Numbered from the stretch's first letter, positions 9,360-19,594 are shown. The stretch: DNA of 64,000 bases from JADKAV01 sp037046735 (GCA_037046735.1 JBAOHC010000027.1:1053382-1117381); one strand, 5' to 3'. Translations and numbers: made by a program. The notes: a model not told the origin generated them from the letters alone.

Positions 9360-9659
9360 TTAGAACCTCAGCAGACTGGGTTCGTCCACCGACGCACTGC
9401 GGCGGGTGCGGAAGATGGCGACGATGATGGCCAGACCGATGACGACTTCCGCGGCCGCCACCACCATCGTGAAGAACGCGAACACCTGCCCCTCCAGGTT
9501 GCCGTGCATCCGGGCGAACGCGACGAACGCCAGGTTGGAGGCGTTGAGCATCAACTCTACGCACATGAACACGACGATGGCGTTGCGGCGGAACAGCATG
9601 CCGAAGGCGCCCAGGCTGAACAGAATCGCCGCAAGAGCTATGTAGTGGTCGGTCGTCAC
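9360..9659 (-). CDS. nuoK: NADH-quinone oxidoreductase subunit K
   Basis: A 99-residue subunit with three transmembrane helices carrying the conserved glutamates in FMCVELMLNASNLAFVAFAR (residues 31-50) and AAAEVVIGLAIIVAIFR (from residue 68). I place the start at the GTG at 9659 because this overlaps the nuoJ stop by the usual few bases and gives a standard NuoK N-terminus. A longer open frame reaching upstream through nuoJ exists only because of the frameshift in nuoJ and is not a real fusion. Confidence 0.95.
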   Translation of the reverse strand: MTTDHYIALAAILFSLGAFGMLFRRNAIVVFMCVELMLNASNLAFVAFARMHGNLEGQVFAFFTMVVAAAEVVIGLAIIVAIFRTRRSASVDEPSLLRF

Positions 9660-10484
9660 GCGTCCTCCCCAGGAATTTCCTCGATGGTTCCCGTGACCTC
9701 GTCGATGACGACGTTGCTCCCCGCAGCCACGTCGTCGACCTCCTCGACATCGACCCGGTCGACCTCTGAATGCCGCAGCGCCATGGGCCGGGGCACCGAG
9801 ATCTCGGCCACCGACCCGTCCGGCAGCAGCGCCGGGGTGTCGACCGCGTTGTGCCGCGCGTACACACCCGGCGGCGGCAGCGGGCTGGGATGCCCACCCG
9901 CGAAGCGAGCCTTGGACACGGTCGCGCTGGGTCGGGATCGGCTCGTCGTGCTCGCGGTGGGTGAGGATCATCGCGCCGAGCGCGGCGGTGATCAGCAGCG
10001 CCGAGGTCACCTCGAAGGCGAACACGTACTGGGTGAAGATGAGCTCGGCGATGCCCTGCACGTTGCCGCCGCGCGCGGCGTTGGCCTCGGCCAGCGAACC
10101 CACCGGCATGTCCGAGGTGCCGCTTCCGAGCAGGCCGACCAGCAGGACGCCGAAGCCGAGACCGAACAGGATGGCCGCCGGCCGCTGTCCCTTGACCGTC
10201 TCGATCAGCGAGTCCGAGGAGTCGACGCCGACCACCATCAGGACGAACAGGAACAGCATCATGATCGCGCCGGTGTAGACGATCACCTGCACCATGCCCA
10301 GGAACGGTGCCGACAGGCTGACGTAGAGGATGGCCAGGTTGATCATGGTCATGGCCAGGAACAGAGCGCTGTGCACGGCCTTGCGCGAGAACAGCATGCC
10401 GAGTGCGCCCAGGACGGCCAACGCCCCACAGATCCAGAACACCGCCGCCTCCCCGGTGTTCTGTGCGGCCAACGTTGCGGTCAC
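9656..10484 (-). CDS. nuoJ: NADH-quinone oxidoreductase subunit J (apparent frameshift)
   Basis: Complex I membrane subunit with five hydrophobic segments from a GTG at 10484, including VIVYTGAIMMLFLFVLMVVG, the conserved pi-bulge helix. The frame breaks near 9920, after THREHDEPIPTQRD, and continues in another frame as SKARFAGGHPSPLPPPGVYA through to a stop at 9656. Removing one base at 9920 gives 275 residues, with the PLPPPGVYARHNAVDTPALL tail typical of actinobacterial NuoJ. Without correction the frame reads into nuoK and mimics a 374-residue NuoJ-NuoK fusion. A sequencing indel is most likely. Confidence 0.9.
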
Positions 10485-11029
10485 GTAATGCTCCCTTCGA
10501 CCGCGGGTTTGAGCGGCTCACCTGCCCCGGTGACCCGGCCCTCGTAGTAATCCTTCTCCGTCGCACCATCGACCATGTCGTGCGGGGGTGCGATCATGCC
10601 CGGCTGCAGTGGTGCCAGCAGGTCATCCTTCTCGTAGATCAGCCGCTGCCGGCTGTTGTCGGCGAGTTCGAACTCGTGAATCATCGTCAGCGCCCGGGTG
10701 GGGCAAGCCTCGATGCACAGCCCGCAGCCGATGCAGCGCAAGTAGTTGATCTGGTACACCCGGCCGTACCGCTCGCCCGGGGAGAACCGGCCCTCGGCGG
10801 TGTTGTCCGCACCCTGCACGAAGATCGCGTCGGCCGGGCACGCCCAGGCGCACAACTCGCAGCCGACGCACTTCTCAAGGCCATCTGGGTGGCGGTTGAG
10901 CTGATGCCGGCCGTGGTAACGCGCCTTCGGCGGCACCTTCTCCTCGGGGTACTGCTCGGTGACCTTCTTGCGGAACATCGTCGCGAAGGTCGTCGAGAAA
11001 CCCTTGATCACGGGTGGCACGTCAGGCAT
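10481..11029 (-). CDS. nuoI: NADH-quinone oxidoreductase subunit I (ferredoxin-type)
   Basis: A 182-residue peripheral-arm subunit with two tetranuclear iron-sulfur clusters, N6a and N6b. The two motifs are CVGCELCAWACP and CIGCGLCIEACP, about 40 residues apart, each with a remote cysteine-proline. It passes electrons toward the N2 cluster in NuoB. The ATG at 11029 was preferred to upstream in-frame starts because it gives the family N-terminus (MPDVPPVIKGFSTTFATMFR). It overlaps the 3' end of nuoH by 8 bp, in line with the compact operon. All eight cluster ligands are present. Confidence 0.97.
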   Translation of the reverse strand: MPDVPPVIKGFSTTFATMFRKKVTEQYPEEKVPPKARYHGRHQLNRHPDGLEKCVGCELCAWACPADAIFVQGADNTAEGRFSPGERYGRVYQINYLRCIGCGLCIEACPTRALTMIHEFELADNSRQRLIYEKDDLLAPLQPGMIAPPHDMVDGATEKDYYEGRVTGAGEPLKPAVEGSIT

Positions 11030-12302
11030 TGCGCGGCTCCTGTTCCACAGCGGGGACCCTGGCCGGTTCCAGCAGGTCCTGACCGGGCATGGGGGGCACC
11101 GGATGCCCGCCGGCGAACGGGTCGACCGGCTCCAGGAAGGAGGCCTCCGCGGTCTCGGCCAGCTCGGCCCGCCGGTCACGGCGGATCTGGGCCGCGTAGG
11201 AGGCGACGATCAGGATCAGGACCGAGAAGGACACTGCGACCAGAACCTTCATCACGTCGGAACCATCGGGGCCGAGGTTGTAGCGGGCGATGGCCACCAC
11301 GATGATCCAGGCCAGCGAGATCGGGATGAGGACCTTCCAGCCGAACCGCATGAACTGGTCGTAGCGCAGCCGCGGCAGGGTGCCGCGCAGCCAGATGAAG
11401 ACGAAGATGAAGGTCACGACCTTGCCCAGGAACCACAGCATGGGCCACCAGCCCTGATTGGCGCCTTCCCAGATCGAGATCGGCCACGGCGCGCGCCAGC
11501 CGCCGAGGAACAGCGTGGTCGCCAGCGCCGACACGGTCACCATGTTGATGTACTCCGCCAGGAAGAACATGGCGAACTTCAGGGACGAGTACTCGGTGTG
11601 GAAGCCACCGACCAACTCGCCCTCGGCCTCCGGCAGGTCGAACGGTGCCCGGTTGACCTCACCGACCATGGCCGTCGTGTAGATCATGAACGAGGGCAGC
11701 AGCAGCAGGATGAACCACAGCTTCGTCTGGGCGTTGACGATCTCGGAGGTGGACATGCTGCCGGCGTACAGGAACACCGCCACGAACGACAGGCTCATGG
11801 CGATCTCGTAGGAGATCATCTGCGCCGTCGATCGCAGACCGCCGAGCAGCGGGTAGGTCGATCCTGATGACCACCCGGCCAGCACGATGCCATAGATCCC
11901 GATGGAAGCGATTGCCAGCACGTAGAGCACGCTGACGGGGAAGTCGGTGAGTTGCAGCATGGTCCGCTGACCGAAGATCGACACCTCAGGCCCGAGCGGG
12001 ATGACCGCCCAGGTGAGGAACGCCGGCACCGCGGACAGGATCGGGGCGAGGATGTACACGCCCAGTTCGACCTTGCGGGGGATGATCTCCTCTTTGAGGG
12101 CCAGCTTGATGCCGTCCATCAAGGACTGCAGCAGACCCGCTGGTCCGGCGCGGTTCGGGCCGATCCGGCTCTGCATCCAGGACACCACCCGCCGCTCCCC
12201 CCAGATCGTGAGCAGCACGATCACGACGAGCAGGACGAAGATGCCCAAGGTCTTCAAACAGATCAGCCAGAACGGATCGGTGCCGAAGCCTGCGACGTTC
12301 AT
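11022..12302 (-). CDS. nuoH: NADH-quinone oxidoreductase subunit H
   Basis: A 426-residue membrane subunit that, with NuoB and NuoD, forms the quinone-binding chamber. About eight transmembrane segments are visible. Conserved stretches are ERRVVSWMQSRIGPNRAGP (near residue 40), EVNRAPFDLPEAEGELVGGF (near residue 235) and LRGTLPRLRYDQFMRFGWKV (near residue 335). The ATG at 12302 (MNVAGFGTDPFWLICLKTLG) was chosen over an upstream in-frame start since it overlaps the nuoG stop by 4 bp. The C-terminal tail after the last helix is a proline-rich extension of about 60 residues, common in actinobacterial NuoH. Confidence 0.96.
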   Translation of the reverse strand: MNVAGFGTDPFWLICLKTLGIFVLLVVIVLLTIWGERRVVSWMQSRIGPNRAGPAGLLQSLMDGIKLALKEEIIPRKVELGVYILAPILSAVPAFLTWAVIPLGPEVSIFGQRTMLQLTDFPVSVLYVLAIASIGIYGIVLAGWSSGSTYPLLGGLRSTAQMISYEIAMSLSFVAVFLYAGSMSTSEIVNAQTKLWFILLLLPSFMIYTTAMVGEVNRAPFDLPEAEGELVGGFHTEYSSLKFAMFFLAEYINMVTVSALATTLFLGGWRAPWPISIWEGANQGWWPMLWFLGKVVTFIFVFIWLRGTLPRLRYDQFMRFGWKVLIPISLAWIIVVAIARYNLGPDGSDVMKVLVAVSFSVLILIVASYAAQIRRDRRAELAETAEASFLEPVDPFAGGHPVPPMPGQDLLEPARVPAVEQEPRNA

Positions 12303-14707
12303 GACATCCTCCCGACGCTCACCCGCACGGTATCGCCGCTGGTCGCACCCACTTGCGCCAGGACGTTGGTTCCGGAGTTCGCCGGCACCCACACGACACC
12401 AGCGGGCATGTCGGTGAGCAGGGCTGGCAACGTCATGGATCCCAGCCCACCGGTGATGGTGACCTCGTCGCCGTCCGCGATCCCGAGGTCGGCGGCGTTC
12501 GCCGGACTGATCCGGAGCACCGGCGGGCGGGCCGTCGCGGCCATGTACGGCTCGCCGGCCTGCATGACACCGTCGTCGAGCAGCTGATGCCAGGTCGCCA
12601 GGATCGCCTCGCCAGGACCAGTCTGTGCGGCGGCCTCCGGGGCAACCCGAGCCGCCGTGGTCGGGCCCGCCGGCAACGCGGCGATCTCAGCGCGCAGGCT
12701 GGCCGCATCGACCTGCCCGAAGTCCTCGAGCATCTCATCGACGATCGCTGCGAGCACACCCGCGTCGGAGAGGATCAGGGACTCCCGGAAAACCTGCGGG
12801 AAGGTGCGCCGCCGGCCTTCCCAGTTCAGGAAGGAACCGGACTTCTCAGTGACGGCTGCGACCGGGAACACCACATCGGCCGCCAGGGTGGCAGCGTTGT
12901 GATGAGTGGCCAGGGCGATGACCGCCGGCACCTGCGCGAAGCCGGCGACCAGCGCGGCCCCGTTGGGGACGTCCGCGGGGTCGAAGCCGGCCACCACGAG
13001 CACGCGGTAGGGCGGTTCCGGCTCTTCCGCCACCTCGGCTTCCACGAGGTCGGTTCCGGCATCGGCCGGCTCCGGCTCCGGTTCGGCGCCCGCCGTGACC
13101 AGCCGGTCGATCACACCAGCGAAGCCGACGCCCGTGGGCAGGTCGCCCCAGGCAGCCGGAGCCGCACCGGGCAGCAGGCGTGCCTCCAAGGCCCCCCGCT
13201 CACCTGCCCGCCGCGGCACCCACGCCAACCGCGCGCCGGTCGACGCCGCGGTGTCGGCGGCCCACGACAGCAGCCCCGGTGAACAGGCGGCGCGTTCGCC
13301 CACCATCAGCACCGCACCGGGCAGCCGTAAGGCCTCCAGCACCTCCGGCGAGTTGGTCAAGGCCTCGATCTCCCGGCCGGGGCCGGCGGCGTACACGGTC
13401 GCGTTGAGTTTCGACAGCCCCGGCGACGACCATGGCGCGACGGCGTACACCTTCGTCGCGCCCTTTGTGACGGCCTTGCGCAGGCGCAGGAACACGATGG
13501 GGGATTCGTCCTCGGGCTCGAAGGCCACCAGCACCACGGCTGGCGCGACGTCGAGTTCAGCGTAGGTCGGGCCTTGCGTGCCCGCGAAGCCAGCCAGGAA
13601 GCCAGCCTCCTCGGCACTGCTCGGGCGGGCCCGGAAGTCGACATTGTCGGTCTTGAGCACCTGGCGGGCGAACTTCGAGTAGGCGAAGGCGTCCTCCGCC
13701 GTGAGCCGGCCGCCGACCAACACGGCAGCACTGCCCACACCGGCCTGCACGGCATCGGCCGCGACGCCCAGCGCTTCGGGCCAGGATGCCACCCGCAGTT
13801 CCCCGGAGGCAGCGTCACGCACCAGCGGGTGGGTGATCCGGTCCTCGGTCAAATAGGGGAAGCCGAAGCGGCCCTTGTCGCAGTTCCACTCCTCGTTGAC
13901 GGCCGGGTCGGACCCCGCCAGCCGCCGCTGCACCTCGCCCCGGCGGACGTCGGTGCGCAGCGCACATCCCGATGCGCAGTGCTCACAGATGGTGGGCACG
14001 CTGACCAGGTCGAACGGCCGGGAGCGGAAGCGGTAACGCGAGTTCGTCAGTGCCCCGACCGGGCAGATCTGCACCGTATTGCCGGAGAAGTAGGAGTCGA
14101 ACGGGGTGTCCTCACTGATGCCCACCTGCTGCTGCGCGCCGCGCTCCAGCAGATCGATGAAGGCGTCACCAGCGATCTCGTCGGCGAACCGGGTGCACCG
14201 GGCACAGGATACACAGCGCTCCCGATCCAGCAGGATCTGCGCGCTGACATTGATGGGCTTGGGGAACAGCCGCTTCTGGCCCTCGAACCGGCTCTCGGAG
14301 CGTCCGGCTGACATCGCCTGGTTCTGCAGCGGGCACTCGCCGCCCTTGTCGCAGACGGGGCAGTCGAGCGGGTGATTGAGCAGCAGGAACTCCATGACGC
14401 CCTCTTGGGCGTCCTTGGCGACCTTCGAGGTGCGCTGGGTGTGCACGACCATGCCGTCACCGACGGGGATCGCGCAGGCCGGCTGTGGTTTCGGCTGGCC
14501 GGCGATCTCGACCAGACACATCCGGCAGGCGGCCACGGGATCCAGCAACGGGTGGTCGCAGAAGCGGGGCACCTCGATACCGAGCTGCTCGGCCGCCCGG
14601 ATGATCAGCGTGCCCTTCTCGGCGGTCATGGAGACACCGTCGATCTGGAACGCGACGTGCCCCTCCGGCACGGTCATCTCGCTGCTGCCGGGATCTGTGA
14701 CGGTCAT
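12299..14707 (-). CDS. nuoG: NADH-quinone oxidoreductase subunit G
   Basis: An 802-residue iron-sulfur subunit of the NADH dehydrogenase module. The N-terminal domain carries the 2Fe-2S ferredoxin-type cysteines (CDHPLLDPVAACRMC), the His/Cys 4Fe-4S site (HPLDCPVCDKGGECPLQNQA) and a second 4Fe-4S site (CVSCARCTRF). A molybdopterin-type domain follows from about residue 240 with CEHCASGCALRTDVRRGE, the extra N7-like cluster motif. A low-complexity acidic linker (EPEPEPADAG to EEPEPP, about residues 550-575) separates parts of the C-terminal domain. The C-terminus has a molybdopterin dinucleotide-binding-like fold (ISPANAADLGIADGDEVTIT). It overlaps nuoF and nuoH by 4 bp each. Confidence 0.96.
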   Translation of the reverse strand: MTVTDPGSSEMTVPEGHVAFQIDGVSMTAEKGTLIIRAAEQLGIEVPRFCDHPLLDPVAACRMCLVEIAGQPKPQPACAIPVGDGMVVHTQRTSKVAKDAQEGVMEFLLLNHPLDCPVCDKGGECPLQNQAMSAGRSESRFEGQKRLFPKPINVSAQILLDRERCVSCARCTRFADEIAGDAFIDLLERGAQQQVGISEDTPFDSYFSGNTVQICPVGALTNSRYRFRSRPFDLVSVPTICEHCASGCALRTDVRRGEVQRRLAGSDPAVNEEWNCDKGRFGFPYLTEDRITHPLVRDAASGELRVASWPEALGVAADAVQAGVGSAAVLVGGRLTAEDAFAYSKFARQVLKTDNVDFRARPSSAEEAGFLAGFAGTQGPTYAELDVAPAVVLVAFEPEDESPIVFLRLRKAVTKGATKVYAVAPWSSPGLSKLNATVYAAGPGREIEALTNSPEVLEALRLPGAVLMVGERAACSPGLLSWAADTAASTGARLAWVPRRAGERGALEARLLPGAAPAAWGDLPTGVGFAGVIDRLVTAGAEPEPEPADAGTDLVEAEVAEEPEPPYRVLVVAGFDPADVPNGAALVAGFAQVPAVIALATHHNAATLAADVVFPVAAVTEKSGSFLNWEGRRRTFPQVFRESLILSDAGVLAAIVDEMLEDFGQVDAASLRAEIAALPAGPTTAARVAPEAAAQTGPGEAILATWHQLLDDGVMQAGEPYMAATARPPVLRISPANAADLGIADGDEVTITGGLGSMTLPALLTDMPAGVVWVPANSGTNVLAQVGATSGDTVRVSVGRMS

Positions 14708-16005
14708 GCCTTCACCTCACTGAAAACCGTACTGGCGGCGGGATCGAATGTGACGTCACTGGCCGTCGTGGTGCCTGCTTCGAACTCGTCGGCGAAGTAC
14801 TTCATGGCTGCCGGGAACGGCGTCGCGGCCGCATCGCCGAGGGCGCAGAAGGACCGCCCCAGGATCTGTCCGCAGACGTTGTTCAGGACGTCGAGCTGTT
14901 CGCGCTTGCCCGTGCCGGAGTTGAAGCGGTGCACCAGGTCCTTGATGAACCAGTTGCCCTCTCGGCAGGGGGTGCACTTGCCGCACGACTCGTGCTTGTA
15001 GAAGTCCTGCCAGCCGGTGACGGCCCGCACCACCGAGGTGGTCTCGTCGAACAGCATCGGCGTGCCGGTCCCGAGCATGGAACCGGCCTCCGCGATCGCC
15101 TCATAGGTGAGCGGGGTGTCAAGGTGGGCCGGCGTCAGCATGGGGACGCTGGAGCCGCCTGGCAACCAGAACTTCAGCTCGTGGCCCTCCCGGATGCCAC
15201 CGGCGTACTCCAGCAGCTCGGCCATCGGGATTCCCAGCGGCGCTTCGTAGATGCCCGGCCGGGCGACATGGCCCGACACCGCGAACACCTTGAACCCGGG
15301 TGACTTCTCGGTGCCGAAGGAACGGAACCAATCCACGCCATTGTTGATGATGTAGGCGATGTTGGTGATCGTCTCGACGTTGTTGACGACTGTGGGGCTG
15401 GCGTACAGCCCGGCGACGGCCGGGAAGGGCGGTTTGAGCCGGGGTTGCCCGCGGCGGCCCTCCAGGGAGTCGAGCAGCGCCGTCTCCTCGCCACAGATGT
15501 AGGCGCCGGCACCGGAGTGGATGACCACGTCGAGGTCGAATCCGCTGCCCAGAATGTTGGTGCCGATCAGACCAGCGGCCTTCGCCTCACGCACGGCTGC
15601 GTGCATCCGCCGGATGACATGCGGCACCTCACCGCGGATGTACACGAACGCGTGATTCGCGCGGATCGCGTACGAGGTGATGATGATGCCCTCGATCAGC
15701 GCCTGCGGGTTCGCGAGCATGATCGGGATGTCCTTACAGGCCCCCGGCTCGGACTCGTCGGCGTTGACGACCAGGTAGTGCGGCTTGCCGTCGCCCTGCG
15801 GGACGAAGGACCACTTCAGACCGGTGGGGAAGCCCGCACCGCCGCGCCCGCGCAGACCCGAGTCCTTGACGGCGGCGATGACCGCGTCCGGACCCATCTC
15901 GAAGGCCTTGGGCAGGGCGGTGTAGCCCCCGTTGCGCCGGTATCCGTCCAGCGTGAAGGAGTCGGCCTGGTCCCAGTGAGCGGTGATTACGGGGGTCAGC
16001 GGCAT
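14704..16005 (-). CDS. nuoF: NADH-quinone oxidoreductase subunit F
   Basis: A 433-residue subunit that binds NADH, FMN and the N3 4Fe-4S cluster. The nucleotide/flavin motif GLRGRGGAGFPTGLKWSF is near residue 50. A second FMN-binding stretch, SGAGAYICGEETALLDSLEG, is near residue 170, and the cluster motif ESCGKCTPCREG is near residue 345, with the fourth cysteine in the FCALGD region. The start shares its A with the nuoE stop (TGATG). No anomalies. Confidence 0.97.
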   Translation of the reverse strand: MPLTPVITAHWDQADSFTLDGYRRNGGYTALPKAFEMGPDAVIAAVKDSGLRGRGGAGFPTGLKWSFVPQGDGKPHYLVVNADESEPGACKDIPIMLANPQALIEGIIITSYAIRANHAFVYIRGEVPHVIRRMHAAVREAKAAGLIGTNILGSGFDLDVVIHSGAGAYICGEETALLDSLEGRRGQPRLKPPFPAVAGLYASPTVVNNVETITNIAYIINNGVDWFRSFGTEKSPGFKVFAVSGHVARPGIYEAPLGIPMAELLEYAGGIREGHELKFWLPGGSSVPMLTPAHLDTPLTYEAIAEAGSMLGTGTPMLFDETTSVVRAVTGWQDFYKHESCGKCTPCREGNWFIKDLVHRFNSGTGKREQLDVLNNVCGQILGRSFCALGDAAATPFPAAMKYFADEFEAGTTTASDVTFDPAASTVFSEVKA

Positions 16006-16655
16006 CAGATCACCTTGCCTTCGGGCGCTGCCATGTCGTGTGCCTGGGCGTACTTCAGCCCGGCCAGCATGAGGTCATCGGTGGCCGGTATCCCCGCCAG
16101 CCCGTCGTCATCGATGCCGGACAGGGTGCGTTCAGTGGCTTTGAAATCGCGGATGACCGGCCCGCGGGTGGAGGTGACCTCCCGGCCCGCGCGCAGATCC
16201 TCGATCAATTGCCGGGCCTTCTGCGGCGTCATGTCGTCCATGAACTCCCAGTTCGCCGTGAGCACCGGCGCGTGCGTGCACGCCGCCTGACACTCGATGC
16301 GCTCCAGCGAGATCTTGCCGTCCGCGGTGACCTCGTCGTGACCCACGCCGAGCTCCTCGGACAGGGTCTCCCAGATGGCGTCACCGCCGAGGATGCCGCA
16401 GCCGGGGTTGATGCAGACGCCGACGTGGTACTCCCCGACCGGCTCGTGCTTGAACATCGTGTAGAAGGTCGCCACACCCTTCACCTCAGCGGTGGTCAGA
16501 CCCAGCACGTCGGCGCACATGATGATGGCGTCCTCGGTCACGTAACCCTCTTCGGACTGCGCCAGATGCAGCATCGGCAGCAGCGCGCTGCGGGCCTGCG
16601 GGTAGCGCGCTGCGAGTTCCGCCATCTCGGCGCGGGTCTGTTCAGTCAGTGCCAT
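16005..16655 (-). CDS. nuoE: NADH-quinone oxidoreductase subunit E
   Basis: A 216-residue thioredoxin-like 2Fe-2S subunit that carries cluster N1a. The four ligands are visible as C81 and C86 (CINPGC) and C122 and C126 (ECQAAC). The N-terminal helical bundle contains ARYPQARSALLPMLHLAQSE. The ATG at 16655 overlaps the nuoD stop (TGATG) and gives the expected N-terminus; longer upstream frames are not real. A C-terminal extension of about 50 residues beyond the core is usual in actinobacteria. Confidence 0.96.
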   Translation of the reverse strand: MALTEQTRAEMAELAARYPQARSALLPMLHLAQSEEGYVTEDAIIMCADVLGLTTAEVKGVATFYTMFKHEPVGEYHVGVCINPGCGILGGDAIWETLSEELGVGHDEVTADGKISLERIECQAACTHAPVLTANWEFMDDMTPQKARQLIEDLRAGREVTSTRGPVIRDFKATERTLSGIDDDGLAGIPATDDLMLAGLKYAQAHDMAAPEGKVI

Positions 16656-17992
16656 CAGCGATCCACTCCACCCATGACGGGGTCGATACTTGCCACGGCC
16701 GCCACGACGTCGGCGACCTGTCCGCCCTCGCTCATCGCGGGGACAGCCTGCAGATTGTTGAAACTGGGGTCCCGGAAGTGCACCCGGTAGGGCCGGGTAC
16801 CGCCATCGGAGACCACGTGTACGCCCAGTTCGCCGCGCGGCGCCTCGATGGCCACATAGGCCTGGCCGGCGGGAACCCGGAAACCTTCCGTCACAAGCTT
16901 GAAGTGGTGGATCAGGGCTTCCATGGACTGGCCCATGATGTGCCGGATGTGCTCCAGGGAGTTGCCCTGGCCATCGGAGCCGATCGCCAGCTGCGCGGGC
17001 CAGGCGATCTTCTTGTCCTCGACCATCACCGGGCCGGGCCGCAAGCGGTCCAGGCACTGCTCGACGATGTTGAGGCTCTGATTCATCTCCTCGAGCCGGA
17101 TCAGGAATCGGCCGTAGGCGTCACAGGAGGTGTTGGTGACCACGTCGAACTCGTAGTTCTCATAGCCGCAGTACGGGGCCATCTTGCGCAGATCCCACGG
17201 GTAGCCCGTGGAGCGCAGGACCGGTCCGGTCATCCCCAGCGCCATACATCCGGTGAGGTCCAGGTAGCCGATCCCCTCGGTGCGTGCCGTCCAGATCGAG
17301 TTGTCCACCAGCAGGTTCGCGGTGTCGGGCAGTCGTTTGCGCAGCGTCGCCACGGTGTCCGCGACGAACTTCTCGGCGCCGTCGGGCAGATCCTGGGCGA
17401 CCCCGCCGGGGCGCACGTAGGCGTGGTTCATCCGCAGGCCGGTGATGGTCTCCATCACGTCGAGGACGTATTCGCGCTCCCGGAAGCCAAACGTCATGGC
17501 GGTCAGCGCGCCGAGTTCCATGCCGCCGGTGGCCAGACACACGAGGTGACTTGAGATCCGGTTGAGCTCCATCAGCATGACCCGGATCACCGTCGCCCGG
17601 TCGGGGATCTGCTCAGTGATGCCCAGCAGTTTCTCCACCCCGAGGCAGTAGGCGGTCTCGTTGAACAACGGCGCCAGGTAGTCCATGCGCGTGACGTAGG
17701 TGACGCCCTGCGTCCACGTGCGGAACTCCATGTTCTTCTCGATGCCGGTGTGCAGGTAGCCGATGCCGGAACGGGCCTCGGTGACCGTCTCCCCGTCGAG
17801 TTCCAGGATCAGTCGCAACACGCCGTGCGTGGAGGGGTGTTGCGGGCCCATGTTGACCACGACCCGCTGTTCCACACCTTCGTCGCCGCGGACCTGATCC
17901 CAGTCGCCGCCGGAGACCGTGAAGACCTTGCCCTCGGTGGTGTCGTAGGAGCCCGCCTCGTCGGCGGTCTCGTAGATGACCTCTTCGCTCAC
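16655..17992 (-). CDS. nuoD: NADH-quinone oxidoreductase subunit D
   Basis: A 445-residue homologue of the NiFe-hydrogenase large subunit that lines the quinone site. Characteristic stretches are VNMGPQHPSTHGVLRLILEL (about residue 48), with the quinone-site His, GYLHTGIEKNMEFRTW, and YVAIEAPRGELGVHVVSDGG near the C-terminus. The GTG at 17992 is chosen because it overlaps the nuoC stop and lies before the conserved core. The hydrogenase nickel-binding cysteines are absent, as expected for complex I. Confidence 0.97.
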   Translation of the reverse strand: MSEEVIYETADEAGSYDTTEGKVFTVSGGDWDQVRGDEGVEQRVVVNMGPQHPSTHGVLRLILELDGETVTEARSGIGYLHTGIEKNMEFRTWTQGVTYVTRMDYLAPLFNETAYCLGVEKLLGITEQIPDRATVIRVMLMELNRISSHLVCLATGGMELGALTAMTFGFREREYVLDVMETITGLRMNHAYVRPGGVAQDLPDGAEKFVADTVATLRKRLPDTANLLVDNSIWTARTEGIGYLDLTGCMALGMTGPVLRSTGYPWDLRKMAPYCGYENYEFDVVTNTSCDAYGRFLIRLEEMNQSLNIVEQCLDRLRPGPVMVEDKKIAWPAQLAIGSDGQGNSLEHIRHIMGQSMEALIHHFKLVTEGFRVPAGQAYVAIEAPRGELGVHVVSDGGTRPYRVHFRDPSFNNLQAVPAMSEGGQVADVVAAVASIDPVMGGVDR

Positions 17993-18677
17993 TTGTACTC
18001 CCGGCGGTTGTCCGGCGGCGGCACGGTCGCGCCCTTGTACTCCACGGGGATGCCGCCGAGGGGGTAATCCTTGCGTTGCGGGTGGCCGGCCCAGTCGTCC
18101 GGCATCTCGATCCGGGTCAGCCCCGGGTGCCCGTCGAAGATGATCCCGAAGAAGTCGAACGTCTCGCGCTCGTGCCAGTTGTTGCCCGGGTAGATCCCCA
18201 CGATGCTGGGCAGGTGCGGGTCGGCGTCGGGGCATGTCGTCTCGACACTCAGCCGGCGGTTGTGGGTCATGCTCAGCATCGGGTAGTGCACGTGCAGCTC
18301 GCGGTTGAGATCCTCCGGCCAGTGCACACCGCTGGCTCCCATACACATCTCGAAGCGAAGACTCGGGTGGTCACGCAGCGTCGCCATGACCTCCAGAAGA
18401 TGCTCACGCGCCACCTCGAGGGTGAGCTGATCGTGGGCGATCACCACCTTCTGCACCGCAGGGCCGAAGCGATCACCGAGCTCCTCAGCCAGGATGTCGA
18501 CGGCTTCGTCGTACCAGCCACCGTAGGGGCGCGTGGCAGCCGGGGTGGCGATCGTGCGCCGCACGAGGCCGCCGTAGCCGCTGACGTCGGGGGTCCCATC
18601 GATCCCGAACGCGCCGCGTCCGGTCGACAGCACCTCCAAGGTCTCGGTGCCGGCCGGCACCACCTCGGGGTTCTCGG

Positions 18678-18681
<4 letters not shown>
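17989..18681 (-). CDS. nuoC: NADH-quinone oxidoreductase subunit C
   Basis: A 230-residue 30-kDa-type subunit of the complex I connecting module. The family signature NWHERETFDFFGIIFDGHPG, followed by the LTRIEMPDDWAGHPQRKDYP stretch, is present around residues 165-205. The GTG at 18681 overlaps the nuoB stop. NuoC and NuoD are separate genes here, as in other actinobacteria, not fused as in enterics. It has an N-terminal extension of about 60 residues before the conserved core. Confidence 0.96.
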
Positions 18682-19231
<550 letters not shown>

Positions 19232-19232
<1 letters not shown>

Positions 19233-19594
19233 CAGTCCCACTCCAAACCGCGGCGGCGCCACACGTAGGCGTAGACCACCAGCAGGGTGACGATGAACAA
19301 CAACATTTCGATGACACCGAACAGCGCCAACTTGTCGAAGGCGACCGCCCACGGATACAGGAAGACGATCTCGATGTCGAAGATGATGAACAGCATCGCG
19401 GTCAGGTAGTACTTGACCGGGAACTTGCCGCGGCCGATGGGCTGCGGAGTCGGTTCGATGCCGCACTCGTAGGCGTCCATCTTCGCCCGGTTGTACCGCT
19501 TCGGACCGGTCAGACTGGCTACCCCAACACTGAACGCGGCGAACAGGAACGCCAGCAGTCCGAGGATCAGGATGGGAAGGTACACATTGCCCAT
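19232..19594 (-). CDS. nuoA: NADH-quinone oxidoreductase subunit A; first gene of nuo operon
   Basis: A 120-residue subunit with three transmembrane helices. The conserved loop YECGIEPTPQPIGRGKFPVK (about residues 42-61) contributes to the quinone site, and the acidic LFIIFDIEIVFLYPWAVAF helix follows. A strong Shine-Dalgarno sequence, GGAAGGAG, lies 9 nt before the ATG at 19594, the best ribosome site in the operon and consistent with this being the leader gene. The operon runs nuoA-N with overlapping or abutting genes to 4332. Confidence 0.97.

Noticed and set aside
9360..10484. Natural NuoJ-NuoK fusion protein
   Set aside because: The joining segment is out of frame, and the true nuoJ tail and nuoK start are recognisable in the other frames.
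7953..10547. A very long (864-codon) open frame on the plus strand antisense to nuoL/K/J
   Set aside because: It is rich in Arg, His, Gly and Gln without hydrophobic or domain patterns, and mirrors the high-GC codon structure of nuo genes on the other strand.
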